Below are positions 9,926 through 18,740 of a stretch of 64,000 nucleotides of DNA, piece after piece (within the stretch, counting starts at the first letter, position 1; each line of letters opens with the position of its first letter). The stretch is from Proteus vulgaris (GTDB lineage: Bacteria; Pseudomonadota; Gammaproteobacteria; Enterobacterales; Enterobacteriaceae): NCBI RefSeq assembly GCF_033708015.1, contig NZ_CP137920.1:1736001-1800000 (forward strand), given 5' to 3'. Below the pieces are notes generated by a model. The model worked only from the letters and a program-made list of their open reading frames with translations, made no database searches and was not told the DNA's origin. A program made the translations under genes and the position numbers.

Positions 9926-11590
9926 ATGTTGAATAACCGGGCGAGTAAAATCGGGGCCATCCTCTTGGCTCTTTTTTTTGTTCTTACCTACTTATTTCCA
10001 TTGAACAGCCGGTTATTATGGCAACCAGATGAAACGCGTTATGCGGAAATTAGCCGAGAAATGGTGGTGAGCGGAAACTGGATTGTTCCCCATATGCTCG
10101 ATATTCGCTATTTTGAGAAGCCCGTAGCGGGTTACTGGATCAATAATGTTAGCCAATTAATTTTTGGTCACACTAATTTTGCGGTACGTTTTGGCTCCGT
10201 TATATCTATTCTCTTAAGCACATTGCTTGTTTATTTATTGGCAAGAATGATGTGGCGTAACCGCCAAGTCGCTTTTGTCTCTAGCTTAATCTATTTATCC
10301 ATGTTCTTAGTGTTTAGTGTAGGCACCTACAGTGTATTAGATCCTATGTTGGCACTTTGGGTTACTGCAAGTATGGTTTGTTGTTTCTGGGCGCTTAAAG
10401 CGACCACAGTAAAAACACGAATATTGGCGTGGATAACATTAGGACTTGCATGTGGTATGGCATTTATGACCAAAGGATTCTTAGCGTTAGCTATCCCGGT
10501 CATTGTTATGATACCTATCACTTTGTATCAAAAACAATTTACGCAAATGTTGCTCTATGGCTTACTGGCCGTATTTAGTGCTGCATTAATTAGTTTGCCA
10601 TGGGCATTGGCTGTTGCAAAAGCAGAACCTGATTATTGGCATTACTTCTTCTGGGTTGAACATATTCAACGTTTTTCGGGTGAAGATGCTCAACATAGTT
10701 CTCCATTTTGGTACTATATTCCAGTTGTCTTATTAGGTGTTATCCCTTGGCTTGGATTGCTTCCAGGTGCATTAATGAGTGCTTGGAAGAAAAGACGTAA
10801 ACGTCCTGAATTATTCTTCTTATTATGCTGGTTTGTTGTTCCATTCTTATTTTTTAGTATTGCGAAAGGTAAACTACCGACTTATATGCTGCCATTTATG
10901 GCACCGCTAGCAATGCTAATGGCGAAATATGGCGTAGATTGTGCTCGAAAATTTAGAATGAAAGCGCTACGTATTAACGGTTATATTAATATTTTTATTG
11001 GCGTTGCTGCTGTTATCGCTATTTTAGTCATCCAACTTGCCTCTTCAAAGCCTATTTATATGCCATATGAATGGTCGAAATGGGTATTAGCTATAGTGGC
11101 ATTCTCATTATGGGGCATAATTGGCTATCTTTGCTCCACACTTAATGGAAAACATTGGTTGTGGGCGGCATCTTGTTCACTTGGCGTAAGCTTATGTATT
11201 GGTCAGGCAATACCAAATAGCAGTGTGGATGGAAAGTTGCCTCAAGAATTTATTCGCCAAAATATAGAGGCATTAAACGCAAGCAAATACATTGTGAGCA
11301 ATAGTGTTGGTATTGGGGCAGGATTGGCGTGGGAGTTACAGCGTAGTGATATCTATCTTTATGAAAGAACAGGTGAATTAACTTATGGTGTTGAAAAGTA
11401 TCCAGATTCTCAACACAAATTAATTAAACCTGATAATTTTGCTCAGTGGTTAGAAAAAGCGAGGAAAGAAGGGAATGTTTCAGTTGTTATTTCCTTTAAA
11501 GATCCTAAGAAATTAGCACAATTGCCAAGACCTGAAGAGTTGGTGACAAATCATCGCGTTGCTATTTTAACTTATGAGAAACGTAATTGA
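9926..11590 (+). CDS. arnT: Lipid A 4-amino-4-deoxy-L-arabinosyltransferase
   Basis: Inner-membrane glycosyltransferase of family GT83 that moves L-Ara4N from undecaprenyl phosphate to lipid A on the periplasmic side. It has 554 residues, a dozen or so hydrophobic segments, and the conserved periplasmic start LLWQPDETRYAEISREMV plus YFEKPVAGYW. It follows arnD by seven bases, and its TGA overlaps the arnE ATG by one base. This is the last enzymatic step of the pathway and makes the resistance-conferring product. Confidence 0.95.
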   Translation: MLNNRASKIGAILLALFFVLTYLFPLNSRLLWQPDETRYAEISREMVVSGNWIVPHMLDIRYFEKPVAGYWINNVSQLIFGHTNFAVRFGSVISILLSTLLVYLLARMMWRNRQVAFVSSLIYLSMFLVFSVGTYSVLDPMLALWVTASMVCCFWALKATTVKTRILAWITLGLACGMAFMTKGFLALAIPVIVMIPITLYQKQFTQMLLYGLLAVFSAALISLPWALAVAKAEPDYWHYFFWVEHIQRFSGEDAQHSSPFWYYIPVVLLGVIPWLGLLPGALMSAWKKRRKRPELFFLLCWFVVPFLFFSIAKGKLPTYMLPFMAPLAMLMAKYGVDCARKFRMKALRINGYINIFIGVAAVIAILVIQLASSKPIYMPYEWSKWVLAIVAFSLWGIIGYLCSTLNGKHWLWAASCSLGVSLCIGQAIPNSSVDGKLPQEFIRQNIEALNASKYIVSNSVGIGAGLAWELQRSDIYLYERTGELTYGVEKYPDSQHKLIKPDNFAQWLEKARKEGNVSVVISFKDPKKLAQLPRPEELVTNHRVAILTYEKRN

Positions 11591-11931
11591 TGTCATTTGT
11601 TTTATTGCTAATCGTGAGCTTTTTGACCTGCATTGGACAAGTATGTCAAAAACAGGCAGTGGTTAGCTGGCAAAGTGACTCATTAACAAAAGCCAGAAAA
11701 ACGATCTTCTGGCTTTTTGTTGCTATTGCAATGCTTGGTTTGGGGATGCTATTTTGGTTACGATTATTACAAATCCTCCCGCTAAGTATTGCTTATCCTA
11801 TGTTAAGTATTAATTTTATTGTAGTGACATTAATTGGTCAGTTTGTTTATAAAGAGCCCGTTAATATAAGGCATTGGATTGGTATCGCGTCAATTATGGT
11901 TGGTATTGTATTGATGAGTATGCAAGCATGA
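11590..11931 (+). CDS. arnE: Ara4N-phosphoundecaprenol flippase subunit ArnE
   Basis: Small membrane protein of the DMT/SMR superfamily that, with ArnF, is proposed to flip undecaprenyl-phosphate-Ara4N to the periplasmic face. It has 113 residues with four hydrophobic segments and the conserved signatures GQVCQKQAV and IAYPMLSINF. I chose the ATG at 11590, which overlaps the arnT stop as TGATG; a TTG at 11587 is in frame but less likely. The stop overlaps arnF by four bases (ATGA). Confidence 0.92.
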   Translation: MSFVLLLIVSFLTCIGQVCQKQAVVSWQSDSLTKARKTIFWLFVAIAMLGLGMLFWLRLLQILPLSIAYPMLSINFIVVTLIGQFVYKEPVNIRHWIGIASIMVGIVLMSMQA

Positions 11932-12326
11932 AAGGCTATCTATGGGCAATTGGAAGCGCACTATTAGTAACAGCGGCTCAATTGCTATTAAAATTTGGCA
12001 TGTCTGAATTGCCGGATTTACAACTAGAAAAGCAGTGGTTTGATTTTTCATGGCTATGGGGCAATATAACGCCACTCGCTATCGTGTTTGCTGGTCTTGT
12101 TGGTTATGTCCTTTCTATGGTGTGTTGGCTATTCACTTTACGTACCATTCCTTTAAATAAAGCCTATCCGCTGATCAGCTTAAGTTATGTATTTGTTTAT
12201 ATTCTTGCAGTGATATTACCTTGGTTTCAAGAAACACCCTCATGGACAAAAACAGCAGGTGTTGTATTTATCATGGTTGGTGTGTGGTTAATAAGCCAAA
12301 AAACGAAAGAAGCGCAATCACACTAA
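11928..12326 (+). CDS. arnF: Ara4N-phosphoundecaprenol flippase subunit ArnF
   Basis: Partner of ArnE, with 132 residues and four hydrophobic segments (AIGSALLVTAAQLLLKFGMS and LNKAYPLISLSYVFVYILA are typical). The start at 11928 forms an ATGA overlap with the arnE stop; an earlier in-frame ATG at 11874 would lie inside arnE and lacks family support. It is the last gene of the arn operon. No clear terminator follows, so some read-through into nlpC is possible. Confidence 0.92.
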   Translation: MKGYLWAIGSALLVTAAQLLLKFGMSELPDLQLEKQWFDFSWLWGNITPLAIVFAGLVGYVLSMVCWLFTLRTIPLNKAYPLISLSYVFVYILAVILPWFQETPSWTKTAGVVFIMVGVWLISQKTKEAQSH

Positions 12327-12474
12327 CATAATGATGATCGAATTTATTTTCTGAACTCTGTTGTTAATCGTGCTATTTATTCTACCAATCGTCACTCATT
12401 CATCTTCAATAACTTGTTTTTGCTTAAAAAAGCAGATAGATTTTAAAATCTATGATAGCAATAAGGTGGATGCA

Positions 12475-12966
12475 ATGAGAAAGTCCGTTTTTTATCCTTT
12501 CTTACTCTGTATTATTCTGTTGGCTGGATGTTCATCAACTCCATCTAAGCGTATTCCACCAGCGCCTCCATTAAAAACACAACTTTCCGATCCTATCATG
12601 GTGATAGTGCAATTAAAATCGCAACTCGAGCAATGGTATGGTACGCCATATAGTTATGGTGGAATGACGCCTTCGGGCATTGATTGCTCAGGCTTTGTGT
12701 ATAAAACTTACAGTGATCGCTTTGATATAAAGCTTCCCCGAATGACCATTGATCAAACTAAATATGGTACACAAATCAGTAAAAGTGATTTAATGCCAGG
12801 TGATTTGGTTTTCTTCAAAACCGGTGGCGGTGAAAATGGGCTTCATGTCGGTATTTATGATACTGATAATACATTTATCCATGCATCAACTAGCAAAGGC
12901 GTAACGCGTTCATCCCTTGATAATGTCTATTGGAAAAAGACATTCTGGCAAGCTCGTCGATTGTAG
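12475..12966 (+). CDS. nlpC: NlpC/P60 family lipoprotein, probable peptidoglycan endopeptidase
   Basis: Secreted lipoprotein with a signal peptide ending in LLAGC (lipid-attached Cys19) and an NlpC/P60 cysteine-peptidase domain. The catalytic triad is visible as Cys71 (DCSGFV), His124 (GLHVGIYD) and His136 (FIHASTSKGV). Such enzymes cut peptide cross-links in murein. The start at 12475 has AAGGTGG in front; a longer frame from 12361 would spoil the signal peptide. In E. coli nlpC directly follows btuD; here the arn operon lies between them. Confidence 0.93.
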   Translation: MRKSVFYPFLLCIILLAGCSSTPSKRIPPAPPLKTQLSDPIMVIVQLKSQLEQWYGTPYSYGGMTPSGIDCSGFVYKTYSDRFDIKLPRMTIDQTKYGTQISKSDLMPGDLVFFKTGGGENGLHVGIYDTDNTFIHASTSKGVTRSSLDNVYWKKTFWQARRL

Positions 12967-13043
12967 TTTCGTGCCATTTAACAGCCTAATATATTGAGAG
13001 TTATGGTATCTTATACCTTATTTTCTTCATATAGGTATTCCTT

Positions 13044-14063
13044 ATGTCAGGCAAATTGCGTTTGTTAATTTCCGAGTCTTTTGATCCTTGGTTTAACCTT
13101 GCTGTTGAAGAGTGTATTTTTAGACAAATGCCCGCTGATCAACGCGTACTATTTCTTTGGCGTAACGATAATACGGTAGTTATTGGGCGAGCACAAAATC
13201 CATGGAAAGAGTGTAATACCCGTAAAATGGATGAAGATGGTGTTAAATTAGCGCGCCGTTCAAGTGGTGGTGGTGCTGTTTTCCATGATCTTGGCAATAC
13301 CTGTTTTACCTTTATGGCAGGAAAGCCAGAATATAATAAAACGATTTCAACTCAAATTATTCTTAATGGGTTATTAAAAGCGGGGATTAATGCTACGGCA
13401 TCAGGACGTAACGATTTAGTGGTTCCCCAAGATGAGGGCGAAAGAAAGGTTTCTGGATCAGCCTATAAAGAGACTAAAGATCGTGGTTTTCATCATGGCA
13501 CATTATTAATAAATGCTAACTTATCTAGATTAGCTAATTATCTCAATCCAGATCCGAAAAAGCTTCAAGCTAAAGGTATCACTTCTGTACGTTCCCGAGT
13601 GGCTAATTTGGTCGAGCTTAAACCTAATATTACTCATGAAGAACTTTGTGAAACTATCACTGAAAGCTTTTTTGAATACTATGGTGAGCGAGTCGATGCT
13701 GAGATTATTTCACCGCAAAAGTTACCTGATTTACCTGGTTTTGAAGAAACATTTGCTAAACAAAGTAGTTGGGAATGGAATTTTGGGCAAGCTCCTGCGT
13801 TTTCACATCTTTTAGATAATCGTTTTAAATGGGGAGGCGTTGAGCTACATTTTGACGTTGAGCGTGGCAATGTTATTAGAAGCCAAATCTATACAGATAG
13901 TTTAGATCCTGCACCATTAGAAACATTATCAGAGATGTTGGTAGGGCAGCGTTATACACCTGGATCCTTAAAAGGGCTTATTGAGCAGCTCATTCAGCGT
14001 TATCCTAATAATAAAATGGAGCTTAATGAGCTTCAAGAATGGCTTGTGGCAGCAATAGCGTAA
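13044..14063 (+). CDS. lplA: Lipoate-protein ligase A
   Basis: Activates free lipoate with ATP and attaches it to the lipoyl domains of 2-oxoacid dehydrogenases and GcvH. The 339 residues match E. coli LplA (338). Conserved parts are [20 protein letters not shown] (lipoyl-AMP binding), [29 protein letters not shown] with the catalytic lysine region, and a C-terminal accessory domain. It stands alone and ends at a terminator shared with the convergent pqrA gene. Confidence 0.95.
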   Translation: MSGKLRLLISESFDPWFNLAVEECIFRQMPADQRVLFLWRNDNTVVIGRAQNPWKECNTRKMDEDGVKLARRSSGGGAVFHDLGNTCFTFMAGKPEYNKTISTQIILNGLLKAGINATASGRNDLVVPQDEGERKVSGSAYKETKDRGFHHGTLLINANLSRLANYLNPDPKKLQAKGITSVRSRVANLVELKPNITHEELCETITESFFEYYGERVDAEIISPQKLPDLPGFEETFAKQSSWEWNFGQAPAFSHLLDNRFKWGGVELHFDVERGNVIRSQIYTDSLDPAPLETLSEMLVGQRYTPGSLKGLIEQLIQRYPNNKMELNELQEWLVAAIA

Positions 14064-14095
14064 TTTTTATTAATGCTAAAAAATAATAAAAAATA

Positions 14096-14122
14096 AAAAC
14101 CAGCTAAAAGAGCTGGTTTTTT
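14096..14122 (+). terminator. Terminator between lplA and pqrA
   Basis: The arms AAAACCAGCT and AGCTGGTTTT (14096-14105, 14111-14120) enclose AAAAG and are followed by T residues on the plus strand. The minus strand also has T-rich flanks, so it can serve the convergent pqrA. Confidence 0.88.
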
Positions 14123-14150
14123 CATTAAGAATAATGTGATGCGAAATTGA

Positions 14151-14519
14151 TTAATGATTTTCACATGACATAAAGCAATGAGTGTCTGGCATTTTGCCAT
14201 TTTCTCTAAATTTAGCGGGTGTAGTATTGAAATGCTTTTTAAAGATACGTGTAAATGTTGCTTGAGAGCTAAAGCCATACATTAAAGCAATATCTAAAAT
14301 AGACATGTCTTTTTCTTGTAATGATTTAGCGGCTTCTAATAAGCGACGTTTACGAACATACTCGCCTAATGTGCAGCCTTTAAAATCTTTAAAAATACGC
14401 TGCAAGTGCCACTTCGAGTAGCCGCTTTTATTTGCTATCGTATCGATTTTTATACCTTCGTTACGTTGTAACTGGGTTTCTAACCATTTCAGAATATCAT
14501 TAACGACATTTTCAGCCAT
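14151..14519 (-). CDS. pqrA: PqrA-type AraC/XylS regulator, MarA/SoxS/RamA group
   Basis: Single-domain AraC-family activator of 122 residues with two helix-turn-helix motifs (about 22-45, IANKSGYSKWHLQRIFKDF, and 72-95, IALMYGFSSQATFTRIFKKH). It resembles MarA, SoxS and RamA and has the length of Proteus vulgaris PqrA, which is linked to multidrug resistance. Members bind marboxes and raise efflux. The ATG at 14519 has GGGAGG seven bases upstream; an in-frame ATG twelve bases earlier would leave that site inside the gene. There is no ligand domain, so control is probably transcriptional. Confidence 0.88.
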   Translation of the reverse strand: MAENVVNDILKWLETQLQRNEGIKIDTIANKSGYSKWHLQRIFKDFKGCTLGEYVRKRRLLEAAKSLQEKDMSILDIALMYGFSSQATFTRIFKKHFNTTPAKFRENGKMPDTHCFMSCENH

Positions 14520-14616
14520 AAAACCTCCCACAAAAATGGTGGGGACACGATGCCCAAGTAAATAGAATAGTAACGTATGTTATTTATAACCTATTTTAAG
14601 CATGGGGAAAATAACA

Positions 14617-14635
14617 GGTAGGCAAAAAGTGCTTT
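14617..14635 (-). promoter_or_regulatory. Candidate marbox upstream of pqrA
   Basis: On the minus strand AAAGCACTTTTTGCCTACC matches the degenerate marbox AYNGCACNNWNNRYYAAAY with about three mismatches and keeps the GCAC core and RYY. It lies about 100 bases before the pqrA start. This would allow autoactivation, as in MarA and SoxS systems. Confidence 0.35.
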
Positions 14636-14637
14636 TC

Positions 14638-14656
14638 GTGATTGATAATCATTATC
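14638..14656 (+). promoter_or_regulatory. Fur box without an obvious target
   Basis: The 19-mer contains the perfect palindrome GATAATCATTATC (14644-14656) and matches the Fur consensus GATAATGATAATCATTATC at 16 positions. It lies three bases from the candidate marbox. A TATATAG-like -10 follows at about 14675 on the plus strand. No convincing gene begins downstream on that strand. Confidence 0.7.
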
Positions 14657-14659
14657 ACA

Positions 14660-14970
14660 ATGATAGGTGTATCTTATATAGTTCAACCAAGGTTCAGTTT
14701 ATTGAATCTTTCAGGTTAAAAATGTTATTTTGTATGACTTTTACTTTGTTGAATTTATTGATTTATTTTTTCAACTTAATAGCACTGTTATACCTTTTAT
14801 TTTTAACTCTGTTATATTTTTTGTGTGAAATAAAAGCTAATCATTGATTAAGGTGTATTTTAAAGTCAATTAATTTGATTAAATGTCGAAAAATTAAAAT
14901 AAGATTTATTAATCAATTAAAGGGGGCTTTTACTCTTTTATTTTCAATTGATAAGTTTATTGAGAATAAA
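14660..14970. other. AT-rich intergenic region between pqrA and hmuV
   Basis: Very T-rich on the plus strand. An open frame at 14602-14847 encodes 81 mostly hydrophobic residues, but it has no ribosome site and starts before the Fur box, so I do not call it a gene. An unrecognised small RNA driven from the Fur box is possible. Confidence 0.5.
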
Positions 14971-14973
14971 TTA

Positions 14974-15016
14974 ACCAAGCCAACTCTTAGAAAGTAATGC
15001 TAAAAGGTGGCTTGGT
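14974..15016 (-). terminator. Weak candidate terminator of the hemin operon
   Basis: ACCAAGCCA (14974-14982) and TGGCTTGGT (15008-15016) are perfect arms with a 25-base loop, ten bases after the hmuV stop. On the minus strand the distal side runs into TTAATTTATT rather than a clean T tract. Confidence 0.45.
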
Positions 15017-15025
15017 CATAAAATT

Positions 15026-15820
15026 TTACCGACGTAGAAAGACTTGAGGATATAAATGTTCTGGATGAGTATTCACACTCACATCTGCGCCATACCATTT
15101 TTGAATATTTTCTGTTGTGAGTACACTGTATGGCGTACCTTCACAAACTAACTTTCCTTGATGCAATAATAGAATTCTATCAGCATAAAGAGACGCTAAA
15201 TTAAGATCATGCAAAACACAGCACACCATAAGATTTTGTGTTTTTGCCAATTGTTTTAATAAACGTAAACTGTGTTGCTGGTGGTAAAGATCAAGTGCAG
15301 AGGTCGGTTCATCGAGGAACAATGCAGCATCTTGTGGTGTAGGGTGCCATAATTGCGCTAATACTCTAGCAAGTTGCACTCGCTGTTGTTCCCCTCCTGA
15401 TAACTGGCGATAGTCTCTATCCTTAAATTTTAAACAATCTGTTTGGCGTAGTGCGGTTTCAATGGCGATTTTTTTATGTTGCTGACCATGAGGTGTTCTT
15501 CCCATGGCAACCACTTCTTCGACTGAAAATGAAAATGAGAGCTGACTATTTTGTCGCATAACAGCGCGGTTTTGCGCTAATTGTTGGCTATTCCATTGTG
15601 AATAGGTTTTTTGTTTAAAATAACATAGGCCTTGTGTTGGTCTTATATAGCCTGTTAATAAGCGTAATAGCGATGACTTTCCAGCACCATTCGGCCCAAT
15701 AATGGTAACTAATTCTCCAGCATTAAGTGAAAGTGACACATCATCAATAATCGTCTTATTGCCAATTTGGTGAGTTAAATGATTTCCATAAAGTAATGGT
15801 GTGTTTTGTTTTTCGATCAT
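15026..15820 (-). CDS. hmuV: Hemin ABC transporter ATP-binding protein
   Basis: ATPase of the HmuTUV heme importer in the inner membrane. Walker A is GPNGAGKSS, the signature is LSGGEQQRVQLARVLAQL, Walker B is AALFLDEP, and the switch is CVLHDLNLA. The ATG at 15820 overlaps the hmuU TGA as ATGA; a longer frame to 15856 lies within hmuU. It has 264 residues, usual for HmuV. It is the last gene of the hemP-hmuR2R1STUV set on the minus strand. Confidence 0.93.
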   Translation of the reverse strand: MIEKQNTPLLYGNHLTHQIGNKTIIDDVSLSLNAGELVTIIGPNGAGKSSLLRLLTGYIRPTQGLCYFKQKTYSQWNSQQLAQNRAVMRQNSQLSFSFSVEEVVAMGRTPHGQQHKKIAIETALRQTDCLKFKDRDYRQLSGGEQQRVQLARVLAQLWHPTPQDAALFLDEPTSALDLYHQQHSLRLLKQLAKTQNLMVCCVLHDLNLASLYADRILLLHQGKLVCEGTPYSVLTTENIQKWYGADVSVNTHPEHLYPQVFLRR

Positions 15821-16821
15821 GACATTCTTCCTGCGGGTTGTCGTAAGATAAGCCAAAGGAAATAAGGGCCACCAATTAATCCTGTAATAAGCCCCACAGG
15901 GATTTCTGCTGGAGATACCAGTGTTCGTGATAATGTATCAGCTGCGAGTAAGAGCGTAGCACCACCTAAGATAGTGGCTGGTAATAGCCATACATGATTA
16001 CTACCAATACGTATACGAATAAGGTGTGGAATTACAAGTCCAATAAATCCAATAACGCCACTTAAAGCGACAGCACAGCCAATTAAGATGGCGCTAAGCA
16101 GTAGTAAAATAAACTTGGTTCTTCTTACATTTAGTCCTAAATAATGCGCTTCTTCATCACCAAGTTGTAATAGGTTTAATTTATGACTTTGCCAACATGC
16201 CAAAATACTGACAGGAATGATTACAAGGGTTGCAATGGATAAGGTTTTCCAGTCAATCTGGCTTAATGAACCCATCATCCAAAGAGAGAATTGACGTAAT
16301 TGTTGATCAGTGCTGATATAACTTAATACACCAATAAAAGACATGCATAGTGCATTGATAGCAATCCCAGCAAGCAATAATCGTGCTAAATTACCGTCAC
16401 TCAATTGGTGTAATGAGAAGATAATCATTGCCACAATTAAACCGCCAATAAAGGCGGCGATAATATGACTGTAAAATGCAAAGGCGGGTGAAAAAGAGAA
16501 CGGTAGAATAATCACAATGGCTACCATTAGTGCAGCACCACTACTAATACCAAGTAAACCAGGATCAGCTAATGAGTTTCTAAATAATCCCTGCATTATC
16601 GCACCTGATATTGCTAAAGCACCGCCAACGAGAATGGCCAATAATACGCGAGGTAGGCGAATATCTAGCCAAATTTGCCATTCCATATCATCAAAAGAGC
16701 TATTCCATAATGTATGAAACGAAAGGGCTAATGCACCGCTATTCACAGAAATTAATGCAACAGTAATAAGCAAAAAGAGTAAAACTAAAAGACTCATCCA
16801 CGGTGAATGAAAACGAGACAT
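15817..16821 (-). CDS. hmuU: Hemin ABC transporter permease
   Basis: FecCD/BtuC-family permease of 334 residues with about ten membrane segments. Family motifs are IWLDIRLPRVLLAILVGGAL, MQGLFRNSLADPGLLGISSG and VALSGVIGFIGLVIPHLIRI. It moves heme handed over by HmuT across the inner membrane. It overlaps hmuT by one base and hmuV by four, so the three are probably translated together. Confidence 0.93.
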   Translation of the reverse strand: MSRFHSPWMSLLVLLFLLITVALISVNSGALALSFHTLWNSSFDDMEWQIWLDIRLPRVLLAILVGGALAISGAIMQGLFRNSLADPGLLGISSGAALMVAIVIILPFSFSPAFAFYSHIIAAFIGGLIVAMIIFSLHQLSDGNLARLLLAGIAINALCMSFIGVLSYISTDQQLRQFSLWMMGSLSQIDWKTLSIATLVIIPVSILACWQSHKLNLLQLGDEEAHYLGLNVRRTKFILLLLSAILIGCAVALSGVIGFIGLVIPHLIRIRIGSNHVWLLPATILGGATLLLAADTLSRTLVSPAEIPVGLITGLIGGPYFLWLILRQPAGRMS

Positions 16822-17636
16822 TATTGCTCCAACGCTTGACGAATTTGATGCATGACTTCTGGTGTTGAAAGGGTAAAGCCTAATAATCCCATGTCATCAA
16901 CAACAACATAATGCTTGTTTTTACCCGCAGGTGTGTATTTTATACCGGGCAATTCCCACAGTTTTTCAATTCCGCCAATACCTTTAATACCTTCTTTGGT
17001 GACCAGCAAAATATCAGGTTGGCTTGCAATAACCCCTTCTTGAGAAAGTGGACGATAGCTTGTAAACCCTTGCATAGCATTTTTACCACCGACTAATGAA
17101 ATAATGGTATCTGCGGCTGTATTTTGACCCGCTGCCATTGGAACAACACCACCATGACTCATGATATAAATGATTTTCTTATTGATAGGCGTGGTTGGAA
17201 TTTGCTTGATTGAGAGGGCCAGTTTCTCTTTTAATTGATCGCCTTCTTGTTCTTTATTTAAAACAGTCGCAATCGTCTCTATTTTTTCATTAATGGCTTC
17301 TAATGAATGTGTACCGGTAATTGTTTTAACAGCGACTCCTGCTTCTTTAATTCGACGTAATGCTAAAGAAGGGCGAGCTAATTCGCTGGTAATGATCAAC
17401 GTTGGTTTGACAGATAAGATCCCTTCAGGATTTAGCATCCGCATATAACCTACATCAGGAAGTGTTTTCACTTGTTCAGGAACTAAACTAGTGCTGTCTC
17501 TTGCGATAATCTGCTCGCCTGCACCTAATGCGAAAACAATTTCTGTAATATCACCACCAATAGTAACAATACGTTCATTGGCTGAAGTGATGAACGATAG
17601 GGTGCTACACAGGATCAAAAGAAGCCATTTTTTCAT
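16821..17636 (-). CDS. hmuT: Periplasmic hemin-binding protein
   Basis: Substrate-binding protein of the heme importer, in the family of cluster A-2 periplasmic binding proteins. A signal peptide of about 19 residues (MKKWLLLILCSTLSFITSAN) precedes ERIVTIGGDITEIVFALGAG. Other family features are DVGYMRMLNPEGILSVKPTL and the mid-protein VGGKNAMQGF. It has 271 residues. GGAGA lies before the ATG. It takes heme from the HmuR receptors and passes it to HmuUV. Confidence 0.92.
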   Translation of the reverse strand: MKKWLLLILCSTLSFITSANERIVTIGGDITEIVFALGAGEQIIARDSTSLVPEQVKTLPDVGYMRMLNPEGILSVKPTLIITSELARPSLALRRIKEAGVAVKTITGTHSLEAINEKIETIATVLNKEQEGDQLKEKLALSIKQIPTTPINKKIIYIMSHGGVVPMAAGQNTAADTIISLVGGKNAMQGFTSYRPLSQEGVIASQPDILLVTKEGIKGIGGIEKLWELPGIKYTPAGKNKHYVVVDDMGLLGFTLSTPEVMHQIRQALEQ

Positions 17637-17651
17637 TAAACCATTCTCCGA

Positions 17652-18701
17652 TTAGGCGATTTTAGTGAGGGTATTCACTTGTTCACGCCACTGTTGTTGC
17701 TCTGCAGTACCTTCAGTGCGTTGTCCATAGAGTTGAGCAATTTGTTGTCCCTTGTTATCAAAGATTTCAAGGCTGGTAACAAAACCATCTTGAGTTGGTT
17801 TACGTGTCACCCAACTTTCTGCGATTTCACTTTCAATTAAATGAAGAGTAAAAGCAGGATTGAAAATATTGATCCAAACTTGTTCGCTATTTTCAAATTG
17901 ATGAGGAACTAGGCGATCAATTTGTCCTGTAAAAATTTGTACACAACCACGGCTACCGACGAAGATCATGATCTCGTTTTGTGCTTCTTTAGCGAGTTCT
18001 AATAAAGTTTTCAGTGCGCTGTTATCGACTTGATAGGCGAGATCGTCAGGAACCGCTTTAAATGCTTGTTGACGACTTAAGTTATTTTCTTTTAGTAGTT
18101 TGAAGAATTGGTGAACGTCAGTCATTGAACGCCATTGTTGTTCAAGTTGTTCCGCTAATTCATGACTAACTGGCGTATTTGAGTATGGTTCAACAGGCGT
18201 GATATCAAGAGCAGGATTTTCTTCCAATAAGAATGATTGAATAAGTGCATTCCATTCATCCATATTTGTGTTATCTGTCGCATAGATTTTATGTAATGCA
18301 TCACCATGCATATCAAAGAATTGAATACTATAACGGATCCCTTTTGATGTCTCTTCGGCAAGGGCAAAAATGCTTGACCAATAAGCGAAGAAAAAGCGTA
18401 AATCCATTGCTCGGGGATTTAAGATTAAACCTGCGTGATCGCTAAAACGTGCATTTGTGTATTCACCAAGGTGTTCATGAACAGCAATATCATTGCGAGT
18501 AATAGCTTTGACTTCACCGACTTTACTTAATGCTTTTAATAATTCTTGTACCTCATTGCGTAAACGCATTGCATCGTGTTCTACGCGTGCGTGCGTGAGT
18601 TCAGCTTCACTGATATTTAAGTAAGCAGCAAGATCACGCGCATATGATGCTTTTTTATCCGCTTTAGCTTGCAGGTAGCTCTCATAAAGAGATTTATTCA
18701 C
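17652..18701 (-). CDS. hmuS: Hemin-degrading / heme-handling protein HmuS
   Basis: Cytoplasmic HemS/ChuS/HmuS-family protein of 349 residues built from two structural repeats. These proteins bind incoming heme and pass it on or break it down to release iron. The segments VHEHLGEYTNARFSDHAGLI and the second-half MIFVGSRGCVQIFTGQIDRL with WVTRKPTQDGFVTSLEIFD are typical. AGGAG precedes the ATG. It lies between the receptor genes and hmuT, the common order in hemin loci. Confidence 0.93.
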   Translation of the reverse strand: MNKSLYESYLQAKADKKASYARDLAAYLNISEAELTHARVEHDAMRLRNEVQELLKALSKVGEVKAITRNDIAVHEHLGEYTNARFSDHAGLILNPRAMDLRFFFAYWSSIFALAEETSKGIRYSIQFFDMHGDALHKIYATDNTNMDEWNALIQSFLLEENPALDITPVEPYSNTPVSHELAEQLEQQWRSMTDVHQFFKLLKENNLSRQQAFKAVPDDLAYQVDNSALKTLLELAKEAQNEIMIFVGSRGCVQIFTGQIDRLVPHQFENSEQVWINIFNPAFTLHLIESEIAESWVTRKPTQDGFVTSLEIFDNKGQQIAQLYGQRTEGTAEQQQWREQVNTLTKIA

Positions 18702-18740
18702 AGAAACTCCTATTAGATAGTTCGTTGATTTTATTGTTAA

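Noticed and set aside
14660..14740. RyhB-like small RNA next to the Fur box, because CTTTCAGGTT at 14709-14718 is the complement of a ten-base RyhB stretch
   Set aside because: The rest of the conserved RyhB core and a terminator are missing, so the match looks like chance.
14602..14847. An 81-codon hydrophobic open frame near the orphan Fur box
   Set aside because: It has no ribosome site, starts before the Fur box, and its hydrophobicity comes from the T-rich base composition.
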